Source: Sambucus nigra | Lineage: Eukaryota; Streptophyta; Magnoliopsida; Dipsacales; Adoxaceae | DNA: 64,000 nucleotides | NCBI GenBank assembly: GCA_949130495.1 | Contig: OX422222.1 | Location: 273,348,109-273,412,108 of the forward strand | Direction of reading: 5' to 3' | Shown: positions 11,655 through 26,820 of the stretch, in pieces | How positions within the stretch are numbered: the stretch's first letter is position 1 | Layout of the letters: every line of letters begins with the position of its first letter | Program-made: the position numbers and the translations under genes | Notes under the pieces: model-generated | What the model saw: only the letters and a program-made list of their open reading frames with translations | What the model was told of the DNA's origin: nothing | The model's database searches: none

Positions 11655-11845
11655 AGGCCCGAATCGATTCGCCCCTTAAGCGAATCGATTCGGCTTAAGG
11701 AAAAAGTGTCAGGTATGAGTGACCGAATCAATTCAAACCCAAAGACGAATCGATTCGGCCTAAGATAGACTTACATGTCCTTTGGCCTGAATTGATTCGC
11801 ATTAGGGTCAAATCAATTCGCCTTTGGAACCGAATCGATTCGAAA
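11655..11845 (+). repeat. Cluster of CGAATCGATTCG palindromes in B 5' LTR
   Basis: Ten or so full or one-base-variant copies of the 12-base palindrome CGAATCGATTCG within 190 bp, separated by ttaag/cctaag words. The same array occurs in the 3' LTR at 17,522-17,730, so it is a family trait. Confidence 0.85.
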
Positions 11846-12640
11846 ATATGGCTGTTTTGCAAGGTTTTTCTAGAGTGAGTTTTACTCCATTTCGATTGGG
11901 TTTCTCGATTTAGAACATTTATATATGATGCGAGAGACACGTTTTGGAGATTACACGTGAGTTATTATATGATGTAAGGTTGAGGACTCTTTGAGGGAGT
12001 GTTGAAGGTATGACATGAAATTGCTATGCCGACTTTTGTGTCGAATCCTCCTAGCGATAGGATTATATTTAAATATGATTTGGGGACCAATGAGAGATTG
12101 GTCGTGTGCACTTAGTGACGTTTAACTTAGGGATTTAATCTTATATGAGATATTGTCAAGGGTTCATCTCAGTAACTGAACCGTAATTTAAATTAAAAAT
12201 GATTGAGCGTAAAATCAACTAGAATAAGTAGTGTTTATACTTATAGCCGGGATAGCTATCGTACATCTATGTGTGATTAATAAGTATTCCAATACGTGAT
12301 GGGATCATAAAATGAATTGGGGTTGAGTTTGTGGATTACCGACTAATAGTTATGTTTATACTTATAGCCAGGATAATTAATGTATATCGGTGTGAATATG
12401 GATATAGATGGTGTGTGAATGAGGATTGTTATATACATTCGGTTATATGATGGTATCCGTAATGTTGATCAAATTGGGAGACTATTCATATCATAGGTGA
12501 AACGGATGAATATGTTTCAAGTGAGGGATCGTGTAACGAAATGAATTGGGAAAGTATACGTTATAGCGTCGGTGAGTATAATGAGAGTTATATATACCTA
12601 TAGCCAAATTCATTACATTTATACATAAGGATGTGAGATA

Positions 12641-12675
<35 letters not shown>

Positions 12676-13849
12676 CGTGATTGCATATATATCTAATGTG
12701 AATGATACATATATTTATTGTGTGAGCATACCCTCCAGTGCTATCATGGAAAGTTGCACGATGTGGGTGAGGCCCCTGACTTGAGGAGCAGGGAGCGTAT
12801 AGACCCTAGGTCATAGTCGTCCATTACATATTGTGTGATTTTCATTCTTGGTGAGAAGTCTTGGTTATGATTCGTTCTCACTTTCAGGTTCGGAGCTATG
12901 ACCGCTTCCCATACGTTGTGTTTTATTTTTATTACCAAAGAGGTGTGATAATAGTCCGGTGGCTGGTAACCCGGGATAGAGTGAGTAATTCCTGGAAGAT
13001 GATAGCATTGTGAAGTATTTTTATATCCTATAAGTGATTGTGTTCTGGATATTTAAGTGTACACTAAATGTGTTATGTGTACGTGCTTGTTAGGGCTGAA
13101 TGATTGTGATTTATAACTAGAATAATGTATATGGACCCTAAAGGTTATGTGCGATGTTTACTTATTTCCTTAGAGATGGTCGCTCATAGTAAGTAGTTGA
13201 GGTTATATGTTGTGGGTTGAGGGCATAATGAATCTCAACGATCAACATTGTCAAGGATTAGTGTATCGGGGGTGGGGTTCCTTATTTGGATATCTCTTGA
13301 CGAGACGCCCCACTCACGAAACATAGCGGAATGTTGGGAGTAAGGAGAAGTTTATTCTTTAGTACTTGGTTTTATGCGTTTTGTTGAAACAATGCTTTAT
13401 AAGTATATAAAGATGATGAGTGAATATTCTGATGCTAATACCTTGTTAAAGTAAATAACTAGAAGCGGATAAATTCTAGGAGGATATGTGTATGTATGTA
13501 TACGTTAACATATAAGTTTGAGCGTAAACTTAGGGTATGATGGAATGAGAAGAATTTTGGATTGCTGGAGTTAGTGGGTTACGCGGGTGCAGTCTACGGG
13601 TGGATTAAGATTTAGTTATCCCTAGAAGGTGGTGGGTACCTTGACTTAGGTTCATGTGCATATGCTTAGGTGCGCGATTTAGTCGAGGGGTGAGATTGAG
13701 TTCCACGAGAGTGCGACTCCACCTTAATCATGAAATTGTACATTTATAATTATTATGCATTTTAATGCACTTACAATAAATGTTTTCACACCTCGGGCTC
13801 TGACCCGTTTATTTCTTTCTCTCTTGCTATATATATATATACTATAGGT

Positions 13850-14267
13850 ATTCCCCGCGAGGACGACAATGATGCTTTTCTATCCAGTGTCTTGGTAGCC
13901 GTAGCAGATGCGAACTGTTGTGGGATTGTGTTATAGCCGCTTCCTACTGTTTTTAAATCTAGATAGGATTTATTTAGTGTATCGAGTTTATACCCAAGAG
14001 TTATACTTAGCACTTTTATGTTTCTCTCCTCTGGTTTGTTGTATTTATATATATATACATATATATATATATTCCCCGTAAGGACGCCGATGATGCTTTT
14101 CTATCCAGTGTCTTAGGAGCCATAGCAGATGCAGACTGTTACGGGATTGTGTTATAGCCGCTTCCTACCGTTTTTTAATCTAGATAGGATTTATTTAGTG
14201 TATCGGGTTTATACCCAAGAGTTATACTTAGAACTTTTATGTTTCTCTCCTCTGGATTGTTGTATTA
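13850..14267 (+). repeat. Tandem duplication in B 5' LTR (2 x about 197 bp, offset 221)
   Basis: 13,850-14,046 and 14,071-14,267 both run from attccccg(c/t)(g/a)agg to ctctgg(t/a)ttgttgtatt, joined by a TA-rich spacer. The 3' LTR has the block once (about 19,917-20,116), so the copy was gained after insertion or by template switching. Confidence 0.85.
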
Positions 14268-14565
14268 TCTGTTACCCGACAGCATATTCAAGTATATTTC
14301 TTTTGTTGTACTTATTGCATTTTATTTAGAGTACATCCTTTTATTGTTGTACGTGTGTAAATTTTATCTTGTTCAGTAGTTATTTTATTGTTGGCATGAT
14401 GTTCAGTGCATGCTTTTAAAATTTTGGCGTCCGCTTATTATGGTATTGGGTAGTTAGCTATGTTTATTTTAGTATCGACATTAGATGCTGAGAACGATCC
14501 ATTTGAGATTCCTGATTTAGTATAGGGCTGACCACCCGTTATTATATTAAGCGGGGTGTCACAGG

Positions 14566-14577
14566 TGGTATCAGAGC
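14566..14577 (+). other. Primer-binding site of element B
   Basis: TGGTATCAGAGC two bases after the LTR, complementary to the initiator-Met tRNA end. Confidence 0.9.
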
Positions 14578-14601
14578 ATTAGGTTCTAGTGTCTTTAGGA
14601 T

Positions 14602-15400
14602 ATGTGCGAGTTTTCTGCGTTCTTCCGTAAGCGTTATTTCTGTAGATCCCTATTATTAGGATTGTTGTGTTCACTCCATCTATTTTTTTCTGCGATGTGT
14701 AATTGCTTGAACGACGTTCTGATACAGTTGCTCTTGTCTCAGACGTCACCGAGAATAAGTCGTCCAAGCAGGGCAAATAGAAGGGCTGAGAATATAGAAC
14801 CCATAATTACTCAAGGGACTATGATTGCAGCCGAAGTTACTAATATGGTGGCACAAGCAGTAGATGCCTCCATTGCTGTGATGGTACATCATCCTACAGT
14901 TCTGATAGCTCAAGACCACCCAGGGCCATCTGCGGGGGAAGGAGTATGAGAAGCACTTCAAAGGACATCGGGGGGGGGGGGGGGGGGAGAGCTGATGCAG
15001 TTGTTGCAAGTCAGTGGAAGAAGGATATGCAAAGGCTCCTTCGAATGGTGGAATGAAGTGAGGTGTAGAAACAAATACTCTCCACCTTTAAAATAACGGG
15101 TGCAACTCTCCAATGGTGGGAGTCAGTCACCACATCGGAGCAGAGAGATGCAATGCCCATAGAAGATTTTTGGGAACGTCTTGATCGGAAACATTTTCCT
15201 TCCACAATACAGATGGAGATAAGGAAAACATTATTGGATGTGATGCAAGGTGATCGAACAGTGGCTAAGTACAAAGAATAATTTTCTCGATTGGTGAATT
15301 TGTCAGCATTTGTTAGGAAATCCGGCATTTCTGACTTTTACCAATGTGATGAACGTGGCATTGTTACACTGTCGGGAGTATCGTTTTCATTTAAAAAGGG
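14602..15400 (+). pseudogene. gag: Degenerate gag of element B
   Basis: An open frame 14,602-14,949 (115 codons) holds a serine/arginine-rich start (SPRISRPSRANRRAENIE) and ends at a TGA. After a run of 18 G (14,970-14,987) gag-like sequence continues in other frames: QWKKDMQRLLRMVE (about 15,010), FKITGATLQWWESVT (about 15,088), EDFWERLDRKHFPSTIQ (about 15,162) and RTVAKYKE-FSRLVNLSAF (about 15,256-15,315). This is the order of the Ty3/gypsy gag domain seen in element A, with stops at the same sort of places. No zinc knuckle was found. Confidence 0.8.
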
Positions 15401-16747
15401 AGTAAGAAATTTGGAGACTCGAGTTCATTAAGTAGGTCTGAAGGAGTAGATACCAGCGGATCAAGATCATCGCTGTGACAGGGTTATAGGCAGGATTATT
15501 GAGGGTCACAATAGCATTTTGTCCCTCAGGATGGACAGGAAGGATTTTTGGGGAGATATTTCTTTTATGGAGAAATAGATTAAAGGAAGAGGGATTGTCC
15601 TGGAAGAGGTATAGGGCAACTTTTTGAGGAAATTTTGGATGCGCAACCCTTACAATTGTTCATAGGCCAGTTTGGTCTAGCGAACTTCGATCAGGAACCC
15701 ATTGATGAAGTGAGGTAATTGGAGAATGGAGGTATGATGTAAATTATTTTCCTCTATGCTTAGGTCATGCCTTGAGTGGTATTGGAAGTATTGCATGAAA
15801 GATTTTCGTGAGAGGTTAGCCATTATAACCATATGGTATATGGAATTTCCTTGAAGGGAGGAGTGAGTAAATATGGCACTGGGACGGTATCTTTCGGGAG
15901 AATAGATTATTTTGCAGAGGGATGTAGAGAGTTGTGCTTTTCGTTTTTCGAAAGTGCGAACTGTTAAAACGTGTTTGGTGGTAACGGTAGGGCTACCACT
16001 CTATAGTTAGGATAAGTGCGTGTAATTGTAAGGTTCTAGTTGTAGAATAGCCTATCTTATGGCAATGCTTTGATATGATGATAAGGATTTTATTACTGAG
16101 AAGATTCAGGGTTTAACAGGTTTCTTGTTGAGCTAGAAATTTTAGCTCATGGTTGTGTTAGTTTTGAGAACTAAGTGTTGGTAGTAGTATTGTATTTGTT
16201 GGGGTCTTGTGTCTTGAACATAAGGTGTTTGATTGATGTGTCGAAAGACATGAAATTATTTTATGTTATATTGTTTTATAGGCCTTCAGGCAATATCTAT
16301 GGTTCAAAAATCTTTTACAAAACCTTAGTCCTGATTCAACTGTTCTCAATTCCCAACAGAGCTACACAGTAGTTTATTGGGAGGGTTCATTGTTTGTATT
16401 TATCTTGTGAGACCTCCCCCGCAAGAAAGTGGCGAATGTCAAGAATTAAGAAGTGTTCAATCATTGGAAATTTTAAGGTTTTATATACTTAGTACGATGT
16501 TGTAGATTAAAATTTATTGAGAGTTATATTACGATCTGAGGCTAAGTGGATCCGGATAATGGTTATGTAATTGGGTTCGGGTATAAGGTGTATGGGTTCC
16601 CTGGTTAACTAATTCGATTTCAAAATAAGTGATTCACCGTGAGAAGTGGGAGATATAGGTATTGTAATCTAGAGGGTAGATGACGTAAGAACTAGTTGAG
16701 GTTTTGGAGTCCTAGGCTTAACTTAATTTTGAGGACGAAATTCTTGT
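15401..16747 (+). other. Non-coding interior of element B
   Basis: No pol motif (no DNGS, YVDD or integrase HHCC/DDE) could be read in any frame. The stretch ends with the phrase gaggacgaaattcttgtaag common before the PPT of chromovirus-like gypsy elements. Confidence 0.6.
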
Positions 16748-16760
16748 AAGGGGGGAAGTC
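16748..16760 (+). other. Polypurine tract of element B
   Basis: aaggggggaagtc directly before the 3' LTR start TATAATACC. Primes plus-strand DNA synthesis in LTR elements. Confidence 0.85.
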
Positions 16761-20417
<3,657 letters not shown>

Positions 20418-21648
20418 GTATGGTACTAGTGGGTAGGCCTTTAGTTGATTTACGTCTTCTAGGAATGGGACTAGTGGGGTAGATTATCGCGATTTTATCA
20501 TATCGGGGGTGGAGTGATTTTTAGTATTTTATCGTCGTCACGCTTGCCTAGACAAGAGACTAGGACGAGTAAATGTTAAAAGTTCATCTTATACGTAGGA
20601 TAGGACGTATATGTAATTTGGGGACCCTTAGGTATGGGACTAAGGGGTATTTTGAGGATCTCACATCGATTAAAAGGGTGGAGGTAATTTGTTAATTATG
20701 AAATTGAGAAAATGAGAATTAATACCTAAGATAAAATCGGATATTAAAATTTGTGGTGACATAATGTGTCAGGGACCGACAGTTTAAATGGGTCAGGTTG
20801 GGCAATTTATGTCGTGTCGTGTGTGAAACCTTGTCATCTTACGGAGGATCGATAGCTTAAACAAATTCAGCTGGCTATGGACAAGGGGAAGTGTGACACT
20901 TTGGTGGATTATCACCTAGGGTGGGAGGACCGCCATAATAAAAAGTGAGAACATTAATAATTTTGGGTTAATTTAATTAAATTAATGCTTTGGGGCTGTG
21001 GGACAATTAAAATGACATCGGTCTATTTTTATTAGAATTTTTGGGGGTGGTTAGCGATTTATCTTTCCCGCATTTAATTATCTTCGTAATTAAAATAATT
21101 TATTGTGATATTTGTTGCGTATAATGCTATTATCTGGATTCATAGATCCTATTTGAGAGGATTAGTATGTATTTATGCTTGGGGCTCTGGCCTCGTGCGT
21201 TGACTAACATTTTCAAGTATTTGTGCTGGAGTAGTTACATAGGATTTATTGGATATCGTTTAGAGGTGCAACTGGAGTTTATTAATTTTATTGATTTATT
21301 TAGTTAGAATTTCTTTTTAGTCGTATTTCATTATGAGACATAATTTGGGTTTTATTGGGCCATTCGGTTCTAAAGTTGTTAGAAGATTTCAGTTGGATTA
21401 TTGACAATTGATTATTACTCAGTTTTAATTAAATCATTTTTGGAGATTGGATTTATTCGAAGTTTTAGCACGTGATGGATATTTTATCGTTCAGTTGTTA
21501 TTATCATTTGGGATCGATTCAATTACTTATCTTGTGAATTGATTTATTTATGTCTCATATCTGTCTCATGCTAAGAATGATATTTTATTTAGTTCATGCC
21601 GACATAATTTAGGTGGCGGCCAATGCCAGAATTACACGAGGTGTGACA
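20418..21648 (+). repeat. 3' LTR of element A, right part (after B)
   Basis: Continues the A LTR from the B target site. From 20,612 it aligns with the 5' LTR remnant 7141-8177. Ends ggtgtgaca at 21,648, after which element H interior resumes (tactctatg). Confidence 0.8.
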
Positions 21649-21801
21649 TACTCTATGATAAATTGTAAGATTAGTGTTACTCATGATTCTCAAAATAAAT
21701 GCATAAATTATTTTTCATTGGGGGGAGCAAACAATTTATTTACCCTTATCATACGCTTTGTAAAATATCTTTTTGATAATGTCAAAAGGGGGACAAATAT
21801 T
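21649..21801 (+). other. 3' end of element H interior with purine tracts
   Basis: Carries ttggggggagcaaa (about 21,719) and tcaaaagggggac (about 21,782), the pair of purine-rich signals usually seen just before a Sirevirus 3' LTR. The exact LTR start (about 21,795-21,802) is not certain because its 5' partner lies outside the window. Confidence 0.6.
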
Positions 21802-23489
21802 TGAGATTCACATTTGAAAAGAAATTTATCAGATTTATTTATTATTCTGAATCATTGTTTGTCTTCTTCAAAAAAGGCAAGAATGTTAAAGAATATTTGA
21901 AATTAGCCATTTTTATATTATTTATTTATTCTATTTATTACTTTGTTATATTTAATTTGATGAGAAAAAACAATACTATACTATTATTGATTTTGATGAT
22001 AACAAGCTATATTAAAGTCTATTTTATGTAATTATATATCACATACTATTTTATAGTTTATTTTAGTATTCTTGATTGATATTTTTATTAGTTATATATT
22101 ATTATTTTATAGTTTATAGTAATGTATTATATAAAGTTAGTAAATATTATTTTGATTAGATATTTGATATTTATTGTACTTTGTATCCAATTTGTTATTT
22201 TATAACTTATGAATTATTTGTGTAAAGTTAGTATATAAATTCCTTTAGTATATTTATTAGGTAGTAAATACATATATTACATATATCACATATATTAGGT
22301 CACTAATAATAATTCTTTTTATATATTTTATTATTTGTATAATAATATTATTTGCATTTATACTTGGTTATTTATATCTCACACATATACACTCACTATA
22401 CATATACTTGTTATGTATTATTAATTTAAAATATGTGAGTTATATTTTGTATACATATATGCATATAGATCTAACATACACTCATAGACACATATCTATT
22501 ATATTTCTCTATTATTTCCTGTACTAATCCTTTTGCAGATTTTATGGGATATTATCAAAGGCTTTTAAGACATCGTTTATGAGACTACTTCAAAGTCATT
22601 TATTTCTATTCAGACACTTAAGTGCAAGACTTATCATCACACCTTAGCTCTGACCTTTTGGGTTGGAAGTCATACCAAGACTGACAGGTCACCTCAGCCC
22701 ACTACATAACTTTGATGCTTTTTTATTCTTCTAATATAAATCACACATGCATTATTTCACGTAAATATATACAAGCTTCATCATGTTCACTATTATTCAA
22801 TTTTTGTCTTTGTCTGAACAACTCTAGAAACACATTATACACTTCCACGATCTCCGTTTAACACTTTAAAACCACACACACACATCACTAAACTCATAAA
22901 TATAAATATATATTGTATATACACTCACATATATTATACATTACCTATATTAATATTTCTTACATACTAATGGATATTACTTGTTATTATATATATAAGA
23001 GTTTACATATTACATCATGCATATTAAAACTATTTTTAATATTATATTCACAGATTATACTTCTAATTTTTTTATTCTTTAACAAATAAGGTACATTTAT
23101 TTTGTACACATAAACGCATGTACACGCTTACGTTCTTATTCAAATACTATCTTTATCTCTTATGTACTAACAAATATTGTAGATTTTTTGGAATTATATT
23201 AGACTTCATTTATTATAAACTTCATACTCATTTAATGTAAGTCTTCTCGTAAATCAGAAGTAATTTACTTTATTTTGTCTAAGAATCCTTTCAAGTCTAT
23301 TATTCAGAGCTATGCTATCCCTTTTTCTAGATTAAGAGAATTTAATGCCTTGATTTACGTACAAACAAGATTAGACCATCTCCAACACTAAAAAAATTGG
23401 GGCTTACAAAAGAGCAAGCTAGGAAGAATAATATCAAGGCACATACAAGCAAAAATAAGTGCCAACAAATAGACAAACTCACTACACCA

Positions 23490-23640
23490 AAAGTAACAAT
23501 TTGGTACACCTTAATATTAAAAATTTGGCACAGCTTAAAACTGTGTCAAATTCTGGCACGGTTTAATGACAATTTGACACACTTTAAATCTGTGCCAAAA
23601 TTTGACACTGTTTAAAAGTGTGTCAAAATTGAGTACACTT
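23490..23640. repeat. Left subterminal repeats of the CACTA
   Basis: Alternating direct and inverted words such as ttggcacagctt, ctggcacggttt and tttgacacactt, spaced about 25-30 bp. Confidence 0.75.
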
Positions 23641-23689
23641 GACTAAAATATAAATAGTCTAAAAAAATAATATTCATCCTCCCAAATTT

Positions 23690-24629
23690 TTGTCTCCCAC
23701 TCTCTCAATTACCTCTCCCGCTCGTCTCTCCTCCCTCTCGTCTCTATCTCACACGACCTATTTTTTTTGGTCTTGTCTCTCTCTCTCTCTCTCTCTCAAG
23801 ACGAACCTCAACTTCCCAACCATGGAGACAAGTGTTTGATTTGATTTTTGAGGAGAGGTTTTCTTCTTTTTGATTTGGAGTTGGTGTTTATTGGGTGCGA
23901 TTTGGGGTTAGTTGTTTGTAAAGAGGGTGAGAGCATTGTGGTGGTTGAGGCTAGGTCCGACAAAATGGGTTAGAGAAGATGATTACCCCATCGGAAGTTC
24001 AATCCATAGTTCCGTTCCCTCGAGCGATGATGGAGATGCGGTCATGGACAGGTGGATCCAATCTGCGAGATTACAACACCTAGCCTCGCCTTTGGCTTCC
24101 ACTGGGATTGATCAACGTCTTCGACCCAATATCCTCCTATATGTATTAATTTATATTCATAGCAATGCCCATTTGTTTGATGGTGATATTACATTGTACT
24201 AGGTGTTTGAATTGAGTTTTACCTGTTTTGTGATACCAATGTCGATTCTACATTTGATTTTTGACATGAAATGAAACCCTACTCTGTATATTGTTGGTTA
24301 TGTTAGTTTATTTTTCTCTTGTTGTGCAAGAGTTTGTGGAGTTATGTGTGCATTCTGTGTTTTGTCTGGGTAATGATTGATGGTGCAATTTTTGATACTT
24401 CTTAAAGGGTTATGGAGCAAAATCTGTTGAAGAGAAATTGAGGCTTTTCAAACTAATGATAAATCTCAATTTTAATGGTGAATCTGGTTCTGAACCTTAC
24501 ACTCCTACTACCCAAAGTTCCATTGGGTTTTCTGCGTCAGATGGTCTTTATTCGTCTGACTTCAGGGGGGATTTTGGAGATGGGCTTTTGGATCTGCATG
24601 CTATGGATGACACAAAGCTTTTATCTGAG
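23690..24629 (+). pseudogene. KIN13A: Captured 5' part of a kinesin-13A gene (leader, exons 1-2)
   Basis: A pyrimidine-rich leader (23,690-23,810, with a CT run) is followed by exon 1 coding sequence ending at 24,142: SSDDGDAVMDRWIQSAR, RLQHLASPLASTGID, LRPNILLY. Then comes an intron-like gap (24,143-24,407) and exon 2 at 24,408-24,629 (222 bp, 74 open codons): GYGAKSVEEKLRLFKLM, NFNGESGSEPYTPTTQSS, FRGDFGDGLLDLHAMDDTK, ending LLSE|GT. These blocks match the plant kinesin-13A N-terminus ahead of the motor domain, and both junctions are phase 0. The normal exon 1 end (LMQ) is altered. The motor exons are absent, so no motor can be made. Its own kinesin would be a microtubule-depolymerising motor. 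Identity is from recognised sequence; capture is inferred from its place inside the CACTA. Confidence 0.85.
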
Positions 24630-25907
24630 GTATGCAAATGTAATTGTCTTCATTTTTTACTAATAATATTTGTCTAAGTAAATCTTGCTGATTGAAACTT
24701 AATGTTTTTTAAATGGATAAGGGCATTTATCATCCCTTCATCGTAACGAACTATCCAGACTTAGTGTGGTTTCTTTCTAAATTGGTACCTAAGCCTAACG
24801 AACCTCTTATATAATCATTTATTAGTCACCTCAGAATTGCGTAGACCTTACTCGACCTTTTCTACTCGGCCCCCAGGTTAGCGTTCTTAGCTTCCAAAGA
24901 GAACCACATCCTAAACATTCATCGAGGTCAGACCTTTAACTGATTAGATTCTTATTATTCTTGATATTTATTTTAAAACCCAATTAATGGCTTAGCGATC
25001 AGCTAAGCAGGTAGATTTTGCATGTTCAGATACATCAATCCCGAGCACCAAATTTGGTCCGTCATGAGATTGAGCGATTAGACTAGAAGGGAGGAAACTA
25101 ACATCATCGGAAAACTAAAAGGAAACTTTAAGGAAAACAAAAATAATAATTATATTATCATCCATCATGTAAAAGGCTATATTTATTTATTATGATGTAT
25201 CCGAACATGCAAAAGGCCATATTTACAATTTATTATTTGATCACTTTGATCTTTGAATTTCTATCTTTCGATGCCATCGTCTGAATGTTTGGCCAACAAC
25301 TCTAATTAGTATTCATGTATATATTTATTCTGTATACCATTAGTACTGAATATTAAATACAAAAGACATAGCTATTGAACATTAGTATTCATGTTCAATA
25401 GCTGTGTATTTTCTATTAGTATTCTGCATACCTTAATACATTTGACTTGGTTTCATTGTTATTAAGATTTGGTGCTCTTTTATTTGCATAGGACTGTGTA
25501 TAATACATGATAAGATTTAAGTAGTGCGAGTGTGTGGAAAAATTCCTACATATTGCACCATTGTATGCCTTGGTGACACATTTGTGTGATTCTTAGATTA
25601 TAGAAAAGAGTCACCTGAGTTATAATGGGGCCTAACTTTAGTGTGTTTTTAGTTTTGTTCATAAACTTATGTCTCATATTTGGATTTATTTACATACAGG
25701 GGAGGAGCATTGCCGAAGGCGAGGGATTAGTGCAAAAGTGGCATTGCAAATTGTAAGCATTACTTCCTATTTTTTTTATCAGTGCTTATACTTTGTTAGG
25801 TTTAGTTGAGTTAAGGTTATTTTTTTAGTTAAACATCAGCTTATTGGATTTGTTCCAAAGTAGCCAATTTAATAAATTGAATATGAGCAATGTGTGTCTT
25901 TGTGCAC

Positions 25908-25939
<32 letters not shown>

Positions 25940-26597
25940 GTTACACACAGATAGAGAAATAGGTGGTTTGGTTATTAAGGGTAATGCGGCGAACGGGGTT
26001 GGAGCTTGGGGGTTTGGCGACGCTTTTTTACGAGTTGGGTGAATATGAGATTTGTCGAGTTAAAGTTTTGTTCAAATGCAATGCCTTTAGGCATGTAGGA
26101 CTTTGATAACACATCTTTGGTTTTGTATGAAACACAGGGTTATGGTATTATTTGTGTTGCATAAAAAATCCATGTTTCAAGACTAGGATACGCACTAAAT
26201 AGTTCATAAATAGTTTTCACAAATAGTTTTCGCAGGGGTTTTATGTGAACATGCTTCACCTTTGAGCATTTAAGATATGCCCTTGTTTATAAATAGGGGT
26301 TATATAAATAGGATATGTCATGATTATAAAACAAATTTGACTCATGGTTTTCCCTTAACAGTGGCATCCTAAATGGATCACTGCATAACTATGGATGTTT
26401 CCCATATTTTATTCAAGCAGGTATAATAAAGGTACACATACTTTATTCAACCAACCAATTTTTCGATGCTTTTGTGAGTGTATCTCAAATTATTGTATAA
26501 GTGAGGGTGTAATACGAAAGTTCAAATGTTATTGAGGGTGAAGGTAAAAAAATTATTCATATGTTAATTAATGTTTTCCTTATGTATATTGTACCAG
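24630..26597 (+). other. CACTA interior, mostly unrecognised, one exon-like segment
   Basis: The start is probably kinesin intron 2. Unrecognised, moderately GC-rich sequence lies at 24,720-24,910. At 25,701-25,753 a 53-bp open segment sits between an AG acceptor (tacatacag) and a GT donor (ttgtaagc) and could be another captured exon; its product is not recognised. A (GA)n run lies at 25,917-25,940. Confidence 0.4.
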
Positions 26598-26656
26598 AGA
26601 TACGCTAGACGATGGAATATGTAGGCTTTATTGAAATCGACACACCAGTTCTACAG
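26598..26656 (+). pseudogene. Possible captured exon of an organellar lysyl-tRNA synthetase
   Basis: A 59-bp segment between tgtaccag and gtttgtaa (AG...GT) reads IR-TMEYVGFIEIDTPVLQ with one stop. This resembles the start of the class II catalytic domain of bacterial-type lysyl-tRNA synthetase (IRKT-E--GF-EVETPVLQ). It is short, so a chance match is possible, but the flanking splice-like sites and the kinesin capture next door make it credible. Confidence 0.45.
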
Positions 26657-26820
26657 GTTTGTAAATTTCTTTATGTTCATGTTCGATTGATTCAACTTGT
26701 GGATATAGTTGTCTAATTAAAGGAGCTAGAAAGATAAAAAAATATACATGTGTAATAAAAAAAAATTATTTACTAGACATGAAAATGATAATAATTGTAA
26801 TGAAAACTTGAAAATATCAA

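Larger units (their letters stand above)
10902..14563 (+). repeat. 5' LTR of element B
   Basis: Runs from TATAATATCCCG to GTGTCACA. Contains a possible TATA box (cttataaatcc, about 11,199), a purine-rich leader (agagagagaag, about 11,250), an array of CGAATCGATTCG palindromes (11,655-11,845), a TA tract (12,641-12,672) and a direct duplication (13,850-14,267) not found in the 3' LTR. ORFs within it are short and of no evident meaning. Confidence 0.9.

Noticed and set aside
14970..14987. Run of 18 G as a biological signal
   Set aside because: Homopolymer runs here and at 19,225 may be sequencing or slippage artefacts; nothing depends on them.
23690..24629. Kinesin-13A as a functional host gene
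   Set aside because: Only the first two exons are present, exon 1 end is altered, no motor domain follows, and the piece lies within the TIRs of a CACTA element.
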